Shown: positions 1-8,363 of the stretch, piece after piece
Numbering within the stretch: position 1 is the stretch's first letter
Layout of the letters: each line of letters begins with the position of its first letter
From: Bacteroidota bacterium
Lineage (GTDB): Bacteria > Bacteroidota > Bacteroidia > Chitinophagales > Chitinophagaceae
Reading direction: 5' to 3'
Assembly (NCBI GenBank): GCA_013289175.1
Contig: JABDAN010000005.1
Span: 23,016 to 87,015, forward strand
Length of the DNA: 64,000 nucleotides
Position numbers and translations under genes: made by a program
Notes under the pieces: model-generated
What the model saw: the letters and a program-made list of their open reading frames with translations, nothing else
Told to the model about the DNA's origin: nothing
Databases searched by the model: none

Positions 1-870
1 ATTTCTTTTTACCCGAATCAACGCTACAGACTGCACATTGTAACGTCTAATGGGAGGGATTATTTATCTGAATATTCGCAAGTAAACATAACCCCTGCGA
101 TCGATTCTGTAAACTGGTCGTCCGATGGAAATCAGGTCTCCATTTTCGTTAGCACCCACGATGGTCAAAACCTGACCAAATATTACCAATGGCAGTTTGA
201 AGAAACCTGGCAGTATACCGCTTTTTACCAATCCCAGCTTCTTTATAAAGACAGTATGGTCATCGTCCGGCCAGACAGTCTGCAGATTTTTAATTGCTGG
301 AGGTCTGACTATTCCCAAACCATATCCATTGCCTCTACCCAGAATTTGACACAGGACCTGATCACTCGGTTTCCGTTGACTTCTGTTTCAATTCTATCGA
401 CGGATAAATTCGTCGTCAGGTACAGCATATTGGTAAAACAATATGCCCTTAGCGAGGAGTGGTACGAATGGAACGAAAAGATTAAAAAGAATACTGAACA
501 ACTCGGAACCATTTTTGATCCACAGCCTTCGGGAACAGGTGGCAATATTCATTGCACGACGGATTCTACGGAAGCGGTTATCGGATTTGTAGGTTGCACC
601 ACCGAAACGGATAAAAGAATATTCATTGATCATTTAGAAGTTCCTGGAAGTTATCCTCACGGTTATCCGGTGTCCTGCGGACTGGATACCATTCTGACCG
701 CTTCTGGACCGGGTTATCTAACATCCATCCTTTCCAATACCGCCCACATACCGGTTAACTACGTGTACAGTCCGTACGGTAATCTCATTGGTATTACTTA
801 TTCAGATATTCCATGCGCCGATTGCAATTCACAGGGAGGTAGCTCCATAAAACCTGATTTCTGGCAGTGA
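1..870 (+). CDS. DUF4249 domain-containing protein (C-terminal part, start outside window)
   Basis: The frame is open from the first base of the window to the TGA at 868-870, so the 5' end is missing and 289 codons are visible. The fragment has features I associate with DUF4249 proteins of Bacteroidota: an N-terminal YRLHI / YLSEY strand pair, the YYQWQFEETW motif, a central VRQYAL-like stretch (here LVKQYALSEEWYEW), the NTEQLG.IFDPQPSG motif, and a GNIHC...VIGFVG strand followed by conserved cysteines near the end. Members are usually exported lipoproteins encoded beside SusC/TonB-type or macroglobulin-like surface proteins. The next gene, 21 bases downstream, fits that arrangement. The molecular function of the family is not known to me. 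Confidence 0.85.
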   Translation: MSFYPNQRYRLHIVTSNGRDYLSEYSQVNITPAIDSVNWSSDGNQVSIFVSTHDGQNLTKYYQWQFEETWQYTAFYQSQLLYKDSMVIVRPDSLQIFNCWRSDYSQTISIASTQNLTQDLITRFPLTSVSILSTDKFVVRYSILVKQYALSEEWYEWNEKIKKNTEQLGTIFDPQPSGTGGNIHCTTDSTEAVIGFVGCTTETDKRIFIDHLEVPGSYPHGYPVSCGLDTILTASGPGYLTSILSNTAHIPVNYVYSPYGNLIGITYSDIPCADCNSQGGSSIKPDFWQ

Positions 871-891
871 CCTGTCAGCCTTTGGAAAACA

Positions 892-3291
892 ATGAAAAAG
901 CATCTTAGCATATTAGAATGTGGAAACTCTTTCAGAATCTTTTTTTTTCTGACTCCTCTGCTGTTTGTCAATTTGTTTACCGGTCTTGGCCAGGCCAATT
1001 CAGTCGATTCTGTCGTCCCGGCTGCATTTAACCGGTACAAAGCGGCCTATATCCAGGAGAAACTGTTCGCACATACCGACAAAGGCATGTATACGACGGG
1101 CGAGATTTGTTGGTTTCGGTTGTACTATGTAAACGCAGTTTTCGGCGGACCGGAATCACTGAGCAAGATCGCCTATGTGGAACTTCTTGATAAAAATAAC
1201 CTGAATGTATTGCAGGAAAAAATATCCTTGAAGCCAAAGGAGGCAGCGGGATCCATGGTGATACCGGTAGGCCTTCCATCGGGCGTCTACCGGTTCCGGG
1301 CCTATACCAGCTGGATGAAAAATTTCGAACCGGAATATTTTTTTGAAAAACCCCTCCGGATCATCAATCCGCGGGATTTGTCCAGGGATAGTGCGGCATC
1401 TAAATCCATGCGTTATGATATTCAGTTTTTTCCGGAAGGTGGAAACCTCGTGCAAAATCTTAACGCGAAGGTCGCTTTCCGCATCGTAGATGAATACGGG
1501 AAAGGAATGGATTGTTCCGGCGAATTATTGAACTCGACGGGAGATACGATCCTTCACTTCCGGCCGCTGCACTTTGGGCTAGGCAGTTTTCACTTCACTC
1601 CTTTGGAAGGCCAGCATTATAAGGCGGTGATCCGCTTTCAAAATGGAGATCGGGCCGTTCAGCAATTGCCCGATGCTTATCCCACAGGATACAGCATGCA
1701 TGTCTTCAAATCGGAGGAAGGCCCAATAGCCGTTGAGATACAGGTTTCTCCCGATCTGGACGGACAGCATGTTTATTTATTTGTGCATGGTAGTCAGGCG
1801 AACCTGCCTGTGAAAAGAGAAATAACTCTTAAGCAAAAAGCCGTTTTCTTTATTAAACCGGAAGAACTCGAAGATGGAATTTCCCGGTTCACGCTTTTCG
1901 ATAAAAACAGTCAGCCGGTTTGTGAACGATTATATTTTAAGTATCCGGAAAAAAAATTACAGATTGAGACAGAGATCAATATGGAATATGGGATACGGAA
2001 AAAAATTGATTTACATCTTTCGGCCAGGGATGCTACTGGAAATCCGGTAGATGCGGATATGTCGATGGCTGTATACCTGCTGGATTCCCTGCAGGAGGTG
2101 GATCCCACGGATATTCGATATTATTTATACCTGGAATCGGAGCTGGGGGCAATTGAAAACCCTTCCTTTTATTTTGATTCGACCCTTGCAAGGGAGGAGG
2201 ACATGAACAATCTTTTGATGACCCATGGATGGAGACGTTTTAAATGGAAGAATCTGTTAAATCCATCCCCCATGGACTTTGAATTCCCTCCGGAAATGTT
2301 TGGGCATATTTTTCATGGAAAACTGATAGGGGGGAAGGGGATGCCAGTGAGCCGTATAGCCACGTATTTATCGGTCCCTTCAACGAGAACACAATTCAGA
2401 ACGACTTACAGCGATGAAGAGGGAAATATAAAATTCGAATTGCCGGATTTTTATGGATCGGAAGAAATTGTAGTACAGACCGGACCAGGATCCGACAGCA
2501 GCCTGCATATTGAAATGACATCTCCTTTTTCTCAGAAATTTTCTAACAGTGTCCTGCCAGAATATATCGCGCCGGATAAAAATTCCAGGTCCCTATTATA
2601 CCGTTCGGTGCGAGGTCAGGTGCAACGTGTGTACGATGGGCAGCAGCTCAACCGATTTAGCCAACAGATGGTCGATACCAATAGTTTTTATGTAGTACCG
2701 GATGAAAGTTATTTGCTGGATAACTATACCCGTTTTCTGACTATGGAAGAAGTATTGCGGGAATATGTTCAGTTCGCCAGCGTGTCAAAGAAAAATGATA
2801 AATTCCAATTGATCTTGGCCGACAAACCCCGGGTAAATGCTTTTCATGAACCACCATTGATTTTAATTGACGGCGTTCCTTTTTTCGATGCGGATAAATT
2901 GTTTCACCAGGATCCCAAAATGATCAAACGCATCGAACTCGTGAACCGCCAGTATGCGCTGGGCAATATGACTTTCGAAGGCATTGTGAATGTAACGACC
3001 TACCAGGGTGATCTAAATGGGATTGTCATGGATCCCCACGCCACCATATTAGAGTATCCGGGTATGCAGGAGGAAAGAGAGTTTTTTTCGCCTGTATATG
3101 ATACAGAGGATCAGATCAACAGCCGGATGCCAGACTTCCGGACCCTGCTTAGCTGGGCGCCTCAAATGAAACCCGGCACATTCAGCTTTTATACCTCCGA
3201 TCTGCCAGGGAAATACGTTCTCGTTGTGCAAGGGCTCACAAAACAGGGCGTGCCCGGTGGGAATATGGTATATTTTAACGTAGTAAAGTAG
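892..3291 (+). CDS. Exported macroglobulin-like (MG2) surface protein with degenerate TonB-plug-like end
   Basis: This is a 799-residue protein with a hydrophobic export signal (about residues 14-35). Residues about 50-160 (FAHTDKGMY, GEICWFRLYYV, LPSGVYRFRAYTSWM) resemble the MG2 bait-like domain of bacterial alpha-2-macroglobulin relatives, common in Bacteroidota envelope proteins. Further Ig-like strands follow. Around residues 653-705 the motif ILIDGVPFF.....KRIELVNRQY resembles the plug domain of TonB-dependent receptors, but no beta-barrel follows. The protein should therefore be periplasmic or surface-associated rather than a transporter. It starts 21 bases after the DUF4249 gene and is probably co-transcribed with it. 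Ligand and exact role are unknown. Confidence 0.75.
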   Translation: MKKHLSILECGNSFRIFFFLTPLLFVNLFTGLGQANSVDSVVPAAFNRYKAAYIQEKLFAHTDKGMYTTGEICWFRLYYVNAVFGGPESLSKIAYVELLDKNNLNVLQEKISLKPKEAAGSMVIPVGLPSGVYRFRAYTSWMKNFEPEYFFEKPLRIINPRDLSRDSAASKSMRYDIQFFPEGGNLVQNLNAKVAFRIVDEYGKGMDCSGELLNSTGDTILHFRPLHFGLGSFHFTPLEGQHYKAVIRFQNGDRAVQQLPDAYPTGYSMHVFKSEEGPIAVEIQVSPDLDGQHVYLFVHGSQANLPVKREITLKQKAVFFIKPEELEDGISRFTLFDKNSQPVCERLYFKYPEKKLQIETEINMEYGIRKKIDLHLSARDATGNPVDADMSMAVYLLDSLQEVDPTDIRYYLYLESELGAIENPSFYFDSTLAREEDMNNLLMTHGWRRFKWKNLLNPSPMDFEFPPEMFGHIFHGKLIGGKGMPVSRIATYLSVPSTRTQFRTTYSDEEGNIKFELPDFYGSEEIVVQTGPGSDSSLHIEMTSPFSQKFSNSVLPEYIAPDKNSRSLLYRSVRGQVQRVYDGQQLNRFSQQMVDTNSFYVVPDESYLLDNYTRFLTMEEVLREYVQFASVSKKNDKFQLILADKPRVNAFHEPPLILIDGVPFFDADKLFHQDPKMIKRIELVNRQYALGNMTFEGIVNVTTYQGDLNGIVMDPHATILEYPGMQEEREFFSPVYDTEDQINSRMPDFRTLLSWAPQMKPGTFSFYTSDLPGKYVLVVQGLTKQGVPGGNMVYFNVVK

Positions 3292-3330
3292 ATGTATAAC
3301 TTTGGGCGGTTGGAGGCGGGACAATATAAA

Positions 3331-3354
3331 ACCCCCCGACTTTCATCGGGGGGT
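3331..3354 (-). terminator. Rho-independent terminator of the tRNA-Leu(GAG) transcript
   Basis: A perfect 9-bp GC-rich inverted repeat (ACCCCCCGA / TCGGGGGGT) encloses a 6-nt loop. On the minus strand it is followed by TTTATATT. It lies five bases beyond the tRNA 3' end, so it most likely ends that transcript. It could also act on transcription from 892-3291 in the opposite direction. Confidence 0.7.
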
Positions 3355-3358
3355 CAGG

Positions 3359-3442
3359 TGCGGAAGAGGAGATTCGAACTCCCACGCCAGTTACGGCGCT
3401 ACCACCTCAAAGTAGTGCGTCTACCAGTTTCGCCACCTCCGC
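3359..3442 (-). tRNA. tRNA-Leu(GAG)
   Basis: On the minus strand the sequence folds as a class II tRNA. The acceptor stem is GCGGAGG/CTTCCGC, the D loop contains GGTAGACGC, and the anticodon stem CTACT/GGTAG carries the loop TTGAGGT (anticodon GAG). There is a long variable arm typical of leucine tRNA and a T arm with TTCGAAT. The discriminator is A followed by CC, but the genomic sequence then reads T, so the final A of CCA would have to be added. It lies 80 bases downstream of the histidine kinase gene on the same strand and is followed by a terminator. Confidence 0.93.
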
Positions 3443-3523
3443 GCTTCAAAACTTTAAAATGGACTGCAAAAATAGCTTTTCCCCGCTAGATTTCCATTCA
3501 CGGGTCCCCAAATTTCTCTGTCC

Positions 3524-4666
3524 TCAAATTTTGGGAAGAATGATCCGGAACGTAGTTCCCTTTCCGATATCTGACTGTTTTACATAGAGTTCTCCTTTGT
3601 GATAGGTTTCCATGATCCGTTTGGAAAGAGAAAGTCCAAGTCCCCAGCCCCGTTTTTTTGTAGTGAACCCAGGGTCAAAAACCCGGCGCACATTGGCTGG
3701 AGTGATTCCTTTTCCTGAATCCGTCAGGTCGATAATTACTTGTTCGGATTCATCTTTTATTTTTACTTCGATGGTTCCTTTTCCTTCCATGGCGTCCAAA
3801 GCATTTTTCAGCAGGTTTTCAATTACCCAGTCAAACAGCGGCGGAGAAATATGACCTTCGATGTGTTCCTGGCCGTTGGTCTCGAACTTGAACTGCACTT
3901 TGGAAGTGGTACGTCTTCGCATATAATCGAGCATCTGCTGAATCTGCAAGATCAGGTCAGATTTCTCCAGGTGTGGGATGCTGCCTATTTTACTAAATCT
4001 GTCTGAGACCAGTTTAAGCCTGTCTACATCCTTTTGCAATTCGGCAACCGTTTCAACAGGCAGCCCCTGTTCCTTGAGCATTTCTATCCAGCCCTGAAGG
4101 GAAGAGAGCGGAGTACCGAGTTGATGTGCCGTTTCTTTGGCCATACCGGCCCAGACCTGATTTTGGGTAGCCCGGTTATGGGAAGTGATGGAATAGACAA
4201 TAAAAAAAATCAGGACGGCGACCAGCAGCAATTGAATGATCGGAAAGTAACGCACCTGATCGAGCAGGGCCGTATGTCCGTAATAATAGCGGTTGGCGGT
4301 ATAGGGTGAATCACTCCATTTGATCTCCAGCGGCGGATTTTGAGAACGAAAAACAACCAGTTGTTTGGCAAGATAATTTTTGTCGTTGGCAATTTGCAGG
4401 GAATCGAGATTGAAAAAACTGGTTATGCTATCGTTCTCGTTGGTTTCGATGATTGGGATGGAATGCTGCTCATTACGGATTAAGTTTGGAAGCGTCAGGT
4501 CAGGATTCAATATGGCTTTGCTTGCAGCCAACCATTGTTCAATTTTTTGTTGTTCTTCCCTTCGGATTTTTTGGGCCAGGTATTGCGAATAGAAAATGGT
4601 TCCGCAAACAATGGCAATTCCCAGCAGGGCCAGGAGCCAGCGCCAGTTAAAACGAAATCCGATCAT
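3524..4666 (-). CDS. Membrane sensor histidine kinase
   Basis: This is a 380-residue two-component sensor kinase when started at the ATG at 4666. A longer frame to 4723 adds an unconvincing leader. Transmembrane segments lie at about residues 8-28 and 150-170 and flank a periplasmic sensing region of about 120 residues. The H-box contains AHQLGTPLSSL with the phospho-accepting His near residue 181, in the HQLGTP variant found in many Bacteroidota kinases. N-box (ENLLKNALDAM), G1 (DSGKGI) and G2 (GWGLGLSLSKRI) motifs are present, so the ATPase domain looks intact. No response regulator is adjacent; the divergent neighbour is a glycosyltransferase. The signal sensed is unknown. Confidence 0.9.
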   Translation of the reverse strand: MIGFRFNWRWLLALLGIAIVCGTIFYSQYLAQKIRREEQQKIEQWLAASKAILNPDLTLPNLIRNEQHSIPIIETNENDSITSFFNLDSLQIANDKNYLAKQLVVFRSQNPPLEIKWSDSPYTANRYYYGHTALLDQVRYFPIIQLLLVAVLIFFIVYSITSHNRATQNQVWAGMAKETAHQLGTPLSSLQGWIEMLKEQGLPVETVAELQKDVDRLKLVSDRFSKIGSIPHLEKSDLILQIQQMLDYMRRRTTSKVQFKFETNGQEHIEGHISPPLFDWVIENLLKNALDAMEGKGTIEVKIKDESEQVIIDLTDSGKGITPANVRRVFDPGFTTKKRGWGLGLSLSKRIMETYHKGELYVKQSDIGKGTTFRIILPKI

Positions 4667-4768
4667 GCCGCTAAAGTAGGCAAAGCACCTGAAATCATAA
4701 TTCACGGAATGTTTACAGGCCAAAGCCTTATTTTTGGCCCTCCTTTTTTATTTCCAAAGAATATAAGT

Positions 4769-5791
4769 TTGGCCAAAGTATCAGTAGTCATTATTAATTA
4801 CAACGGGCGGAAATACCTGGAGCAGTTTCTGCCTTCCATATTGGCCAGTACCTATCCAGACATGGAATTGGTTGTGGCCGACAACGCATCTGCTGATGAT
4901 TCTCTTCAGTATTTAGCATCCACTTATCCTGCCATCCGGGTTATCACACTAACACGCAACTATGGATATGCCGGCGGTTATAATGAAGCCTTAAAACAGG
5001 TGGATTCTGACTATTATGTTTTGCTGAATTCGGACGTGGAAGTAAGTCCCGGGTGGATCGAACCGGTCATCGAACTGATGGAGAGCGATCATCATATCGG
5101 CGCCTGTCAACCGAAAATTCTAAGTTATCACCAAAAAGATCATTTCGAATATGCCGGGGCCGCAGGTGGCTGGCTAGATGCCCTGGGGTATCCTTTTGCA
5201 CGTGGGCGCATCTTTGATATCTGCGAAGTTGACCAAGGTCAATACAATGAAACCGCCAAAATCTTCTGGGCCAGCGGAGCTGCCTTATTTGTCCGCGCCA
5301 AATTGTTTCATCAGGCTAAGGGTTTGGATACCTACTTTTTTGCCCACATGGAGGAAATTGATTTCTGCTGGCGTCTGCAACTACTCGGATATAGTATTTA
5401 TGCCTGTCCGACTTCCGTAGTCTATCATGTAGGCGGTGGGACCCTTCCCAAAGGAAACGAAAGAAAAGTGTTTCTAAACTTCAGAAACAATATGATTATG
5501 CTGGCTAAAAACCTGCCCCTTCGTGAATCGCTGTGGAAGATCCCCTTGAGGATTTTTATGGACTTTGTTTCCGCCTTTAAATCACTGTTTGCTGGCCAGC
5601 TGGTGTATTTTATGGCGGTCGGGGAGGCTCACCTGGCTTTCTTTAAATGGATGTTTTTTAAGCAGAAAAAAAGTGTTTTTCCCGATCAGCGCAAGGCAGT
5701 TTTGGCGGGCTGGTATCCCCACAGTGTAGCCTGGAAGCATTTTGTAGAAGGCAGGGAAAGATTTGATGAAATTGTGGGCGACAAAAGATGA
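4769..5791 (+). CDS. Family 2 glycosyltransferase (rhamnosyltransferase-like)
   Basis: A GT-A-fold glycosyltransferase of about 340 residues. The N-terminus VSVVIINYNG, ADNASADDS, the nucleotide-sugar/metal site LLNSDVEVSPGW, ASGAALFVRA and EEIDFCWRLQ are diagnostic of the WbbL-like group that adds sugars to cell-surface polysaccharide. A hydrophobic C-terminal portion suggests membrane association. The start is uncertain. TTG at 4769 places the first strand where family members begin; an ATG at 4709 would add 20 unconserved residues and bring the gene close to the divergent kinase. No other polysaccharide genes adjoin it, although a sugar transferase occurs at 39.7-40.8 kb. Confidence 0.88.
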   Translation: MAKVSVVIINYNGRKYLEQFLPSILASTYPDMELVVADNASADDSLQYLASTYPAIRVITLTRNYGYAGGYNEALKQVDSDYYVLLNSDVEVSPGWIEPVIELMESDHHIGACQPKILSYHQKDHFEYAGAAGGWLDALGYPFARGRIFDICEVDQGQYNETAKIFWASGAALFVRAKLFHQAKGLDTYFFAHMEEIDFCWRLQLLGYSIYACPTSVVYHVGGGTLPKGNERKVFLNFRNNMIMLAKNLPLRESLWKIPLRIFMDFVSAFKSLFAGQLVYFMAVGEAHLAFFKWMFFKQKKSVFPDQRKAVLAGWYPHSVAWKHFVEGRERFDEIVGDKR

Positions 5792-5809
5792 TTTTTTAAC
5801 AGATTCTGC

Positions 5810-5817
5810 TATTTTTG
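5810..5817 (+). promoter_or_regulatory. Putative Bacteroidota -7 element (TATTTTTG)
   Basis: The box matches TAnnTTTG and lies 21 bases before the ATG of the small membrane protein gene. I see no good TTG/TTTG box at the expected distance upstream, so this rests on the -7 box alone. Confidence 0.4.
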
Positions 5818-5838
5818 CGCTGTAAATAACTGATTCTT

Positions 5839-6051
5839 ATGCACGAAGAAATAGAAGAGCACAAAAACCCTCAATTGAAGGATATCGCCTATAACTGGGT
5901 TGATTCTTCGGTTTTTCTATTTTACCTGGAAGTATTTTGCATTATTGCGATGTTGCTGGGTGGAAGTTATGGGCTTTATAGCCACCGCTATAAGGGCAAG
6001 CCTGTCGTAGAAATTCCGGCCAATACCCAGTATACACCGGAATACAAGTAA
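5839..6051 (+). CDS. Small single-pass membrane protein, unknown function
   Basis: This 70-residue protein has an acidic N-terminus (HEEIEEHK), one clear transmembrane helix (about residues 25-47, FLFYLEVFCIIAMLLGGSYGL) and a short basic then proline-containing tail. I do not recognise a family. A -7 box 21 bases before the ATG, an intact frame and codon use like neighbouring genes support a real gene. It sits between the glycosyltransferase and the tRNA pair. Confidence 0.6.
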   Translation: MHEEIEEHKNPQLKDIAYNWVDSSVFLFYLEVFCIIAMLLGGSYGLYSHRYKGKPVVEIPANTQYTPEYK

Positions 6052-6083
6052 CAACGAAATTTTATTGGGAGTCCGGGAATCAG

Positions 6084-6091
6084 TATTTTTG
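6084..6091 (+). promoter_or_regulatory. Putative tRNA promoter -7 element (TATTTTTG)
   Basis: TATTTTTG matches the Bacteroidota -7 consensus TAnnTTTG, and a TTG lies 16 bases upstream (6065-6067). It is 33 bases before the tRNA-Gly gene and probably drives both tRNAs. Confidence 0.5.
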
Positions 6092-6124
6092 CCGCCCTCT
6101 ATAGTTCTTTTAGTGGTTAGATTA

Positions 6125-6197
<73 letters not shown>

Positions 6198-6240
6198 CAG
6201 TTCCTTCCCGTTTCAGGCGGGAGGGATTTTTTTTTGGTTG

Positions 6241-6326
6241 ACCCTGGTGGCGGAACAGGTAGACGCGCAGGACTTAAAATCCTGTCTGCAGAAATGCGGG
6301 TACGGGTTCGATTCCCGTCTGGGGTA
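6241..6326 (+). tRNA. tRNA-Leu(UAA)
   Basis: A class II tRNA with acceptor ACCCTGG/CTGGGGT (two G-T pairs), D loop AGGTAGACGC, anticodon stem CAGGA/TCCTG with loop CTTAAAA (anticodon TAA), a long variable arm, T arm with GGTTCGATTCC, and discriminator A. It is the second member of a Gly-Leu tRNA pair. Decayed genes lie directly downstream, as is common at tRNA integration sites. Confidence 0.94.
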
Positions 6327-6518
6327 CTGATTATCAAGAGTTTAAAACAGCTCTTGATTTTTTTTGCCCTCGCTTTCCCGTCAATTTGCAAGTAAAGAGG
6401 CTATTTCTTCCTTAACTTATTTGATTTCCAATAAACCTTTAGGGAAGTAAAGAACTTATTAAACCAAGTTACGATATAAATTTTTAGCTCCAAATTCCTT
6501 GAACTAATTGGCAAACTT

Positions 6519-6698
6519 CTATTTTCGGAATTCCGAAAATCTAATACCAACGCTTATTTTATAACTCCCTAGCTTTTCCTTTTTTACAAATTCTAAAACC
6601 TCTGAACTATGAAAATTAACCCTGTCTCTCTGATTATGAAGCGGGAATCCTCTTTTCATCCAATCGGTTAAAGTAACTTCCGGATAATCATAATTATT
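6519..6698 (-). pseudogene. Remnant of an excisionase-like helix-turn-helix gene
   Basis: An open minus-strand frame without a proper start codon encodes about 60 residues. Its central part reads TLTDWMKRGFPLHN....RVNFHSSEVLEFVKKEK. The W...G.P......VxF..SEVLEF spacing resembles the DNA-binding domain of excisionase/MerR-like proteins (helix-turn-helix type 17). The frame is blocked upstream by TGA at 6699-6701 and no ATG precedes the conserved tryptophan, so the gene appears truncated or frameshifted. It lies just beyond two tRNA genes and directly downstream of another decayed frame on the same strand. The family assignment rests on a short stretch. Confidence 0.5.
6521..6540. repeat. 20-bp perfect palindrome
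   Basis: ATTTTCGGAATTCCGAAAAT is identical to its own reverse complement, with no spacer. It overlaps the last codons and stop of the excisionase-like remnant. It could be a dimeric protein-binding site or chance; no poly-T follows to make it a clear terminator. Confidence 0.9.
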
Positions 6699-6703
6699 TC
6701 ATC

Positions 6704-7125
6704 CTACAAAAGTGAAATTTTCAAATCCTTATTTGATTCTTCCGGAACCGTTGGAAATATTACCACTTTTCCAAAGTGTTGGTGAATTGAATCCCGGCAG
6801 GTTTTTTTAAATTCTTCATTTTCTAATAGATATTTTGCAATAAAAAATAGATCAACAGTTTTTACAAGTACAATTTTTTCTCGCTCGGCCCCAGATTTAC
6901 ACTTAGCGGTAAAGTCTAATTTTCTGTTTTTGGGGTCGTCAAGTCTCTCTAAGCGTTACCAAACAATATTCCAAATGCTTTTTCCTCCACTTCATCCTTT
7001 GCGAGGTAATAGAGGTTTTGTTGACGTAATTTAAAAAAAGGGAAGAGCCTAGTTTAGTACCTCATTGAAATATTTATCGATTGACCTTTATTTACATAAA
7101 TTTTTCGTTTCTTTTTCATGGTCAT
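6704..7125 (-). pseudogene. Decayed gene of unknown family (one stop, one frameshift)
   Basis: Reading the minus strand from ATG at 7125 gives a basic start (MTMKKKRKIYV), an in-frame TAA after ISMRY, then an open segment with RQQNLYYLAKDEVEEKAFG. After ILFGNA a stop is met, but a shift of frame restores RLERLDDPKNRKLDF, KSGAEREKIVLVKTVDLFF and KVVIFPTVPEE up to TAG at 6704-6706. The restored product of about 140 residues is protein-like throughout, so this is a broken gene rather than random sequence. I do not recognise the family. Together with the helix-turn-helix remnant it may be the residue of an integrated element. Confidence 0.6.
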
Positions 7126-7228
7126 AATCTTCCCGGATTTGACAGGACAAATAAATTTCCAGTGTAAAAGATTAAGTTTTTTTATAATAGCACATTAGGA
7201 GATTGATCGGAATTTAACGGGTAAATTG

Positions 7229-8308
7229 CTAGTATGGGAGACCCGGTATTTTATTTAAATGGTAGGAAAAAAGAAAATGATCATATAGGACAAAAATATT
7301 GGTATCTGCTACGATAAATGACGTGATTTTCATGCCAAGATATTTTGGAATATAAAAACTCAATTTATATAAACCGGTTTTAACGTTGTACACATCAATT
7401 GTTGTCGATTTGTCAAAGATTTCTGTTTCTTCATTATTAGCTTTTAAAACAGAGTGAACAAATATTAATCCATTAGCTGTATAACACTGTTTATTGACAA
7501 AATGAGGTGGTTTATTCATGGTTAGGCTTGAATCAGATAGATAAGCCAAGCCAATTTTTGCCTGACTGGTTGTGTCAATTGTTTTATATGTAGCGATCAG
7601 ATTCAGCGACGAATCAAGAGAGAGAATGGAATTCCGGTAGAAATAAATATATATTATTGACCGAGTGTTATCATCGTAATTGATCATACCATCTGTTGAG
7701 AATATGCCATCCTGTTGTTTAATTAGATTATTTACACTTCTAATAAATTTTGGTGGATCCATATAAATTTTACCAAGTATATTTTGTTTTCTTTGGCGAT
7801 CGTAAGTTCTAATAATCAAGGAGTTTAGCGAAACCGGAATTGCCTGGTCAAATGAAAAACTAGAATCAATATGGTTGATGGTATAATCGGATAAATTTCC
7901 ACGCATGATTAAATGAGCAGAACCCTGAGTAATAAAGAAATGCGGTGGGATAACAGACACAGAAATATTGGCTTGAATCAATCTTGGTTTGACAGGTAGT
8001 TTAATAGAGTAGGTATGGGTATCTGTTAAATTATAGTCGACAGTAAATATTGAAGAGGGGTCATTGATCTTTGCCAAAAATATCTTTGATTCGCCCTTAC
8101 CAGCAAAATAGTAATTGCTTTCTGACAGGTCAATTATTTTTAACGGGGTTATCACGTGAGGAGGATAAAGTCTGATAAATCCATTTTTACGATTATTGAC
8201 TTGGCCAGAAAGTATATACAATAATAATATTGAAGCGACACTAGAAATAAAGCAAGTCGCTAATAACAATAATTTTTTTCTTTTATATGAATCTTTGTTC
8301 CCTTTCAA
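7229..8308 (-). CDS. Membrane-anchored unknown protein, possibly beta-propeller, third gene of MauE/DUF6520 cluster
   Basis: A protein of about 359 residues with a basic N-terminus and one hydrophobic helix (KKLLLLATCFISSVASILLLYIL), followed by a long strand-rich exported domain with repeated short blades. I do not recognise named motifs. Similar anchored proteins accompany MauE and DUF6520 genes in Bacteroidota. The start is uncertain. The frame is open up to an ATG at 8425, but that would overlap DUF6520 and run through the hairpin at 8326-8353. The first plausible start after the hairpin is TTG at 8308. The gene ends at 7229, just beyond the decayed region. Confidence 0.6.
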   Translation of the reverse strand: MKGNKDSYKRKKLLLLATCFISSVASILLLYILSGQVNNRKNGFIRLYPPHVITPLKIIDLSESNYYFAGKGESKIFLAKINDPSSIFTVDYNLTDTHTYSIKLPVKPRLIQANISVSVIPPHFFITQGSAHLIMRGNLSDYTINHIDSSFSFDQAIPVSLNSLIIRTYDRQRKQNILGKIYMDPPKFIRSVNNLIKQQDGIFSTDGMINYDDNTRSIIYIYFYRNSILSLDSSLNLIATYKTIDTTSQAKIGLAYLSDSSLTMNKPPHFVNKQCYTANGLIFVHSVLKANNEETEIFDKSTTIDVYNVKTGLYKLSFYIPKYLGMKITSFIVADTNIFVLYDHFLFSYHLNKIPGLPY

Positions 8309-8325
8309 TTTGTAAAAATAAAAAT

Positions 8326-8353
8326 CATGTTGACAAAGATTTTTGTCAACATG
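8326..8353 (-). terminator. Strong hairpin with T-rich tail between DUF6520 and the anchored protein gene
   Basis: CATGTTGACAAA and TTTGTCAACATG form a perfect 12-bp stem with a 4-nt loop. On the minus strand it is followed by ATTTTTATTTTT. It starts 10 bases after the DUF6520 stop and precedes the next gene. It therefore looks like a terminator or attenuator that lowers expression of the downstream gene relative to the small upstream one. Confidence 0.75.
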
Positions 8354-8363
8354 ATCGCAAAAT

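Noticed and set aside
4535-4768. N-terminal extension of the glycosyltransferase
   Set aside because: It overlaps the divergent histidine kinase and its translation is not conserved-looking; family members begin at about the VSVVIINYNG strand.
4764-4771. TAAGTTTG as a promoter -7 box
   Set aside because: It matches the consensus but overlaps the proposed TTG start, and the nearest TTTG is 27 bases away instead of 17-23.
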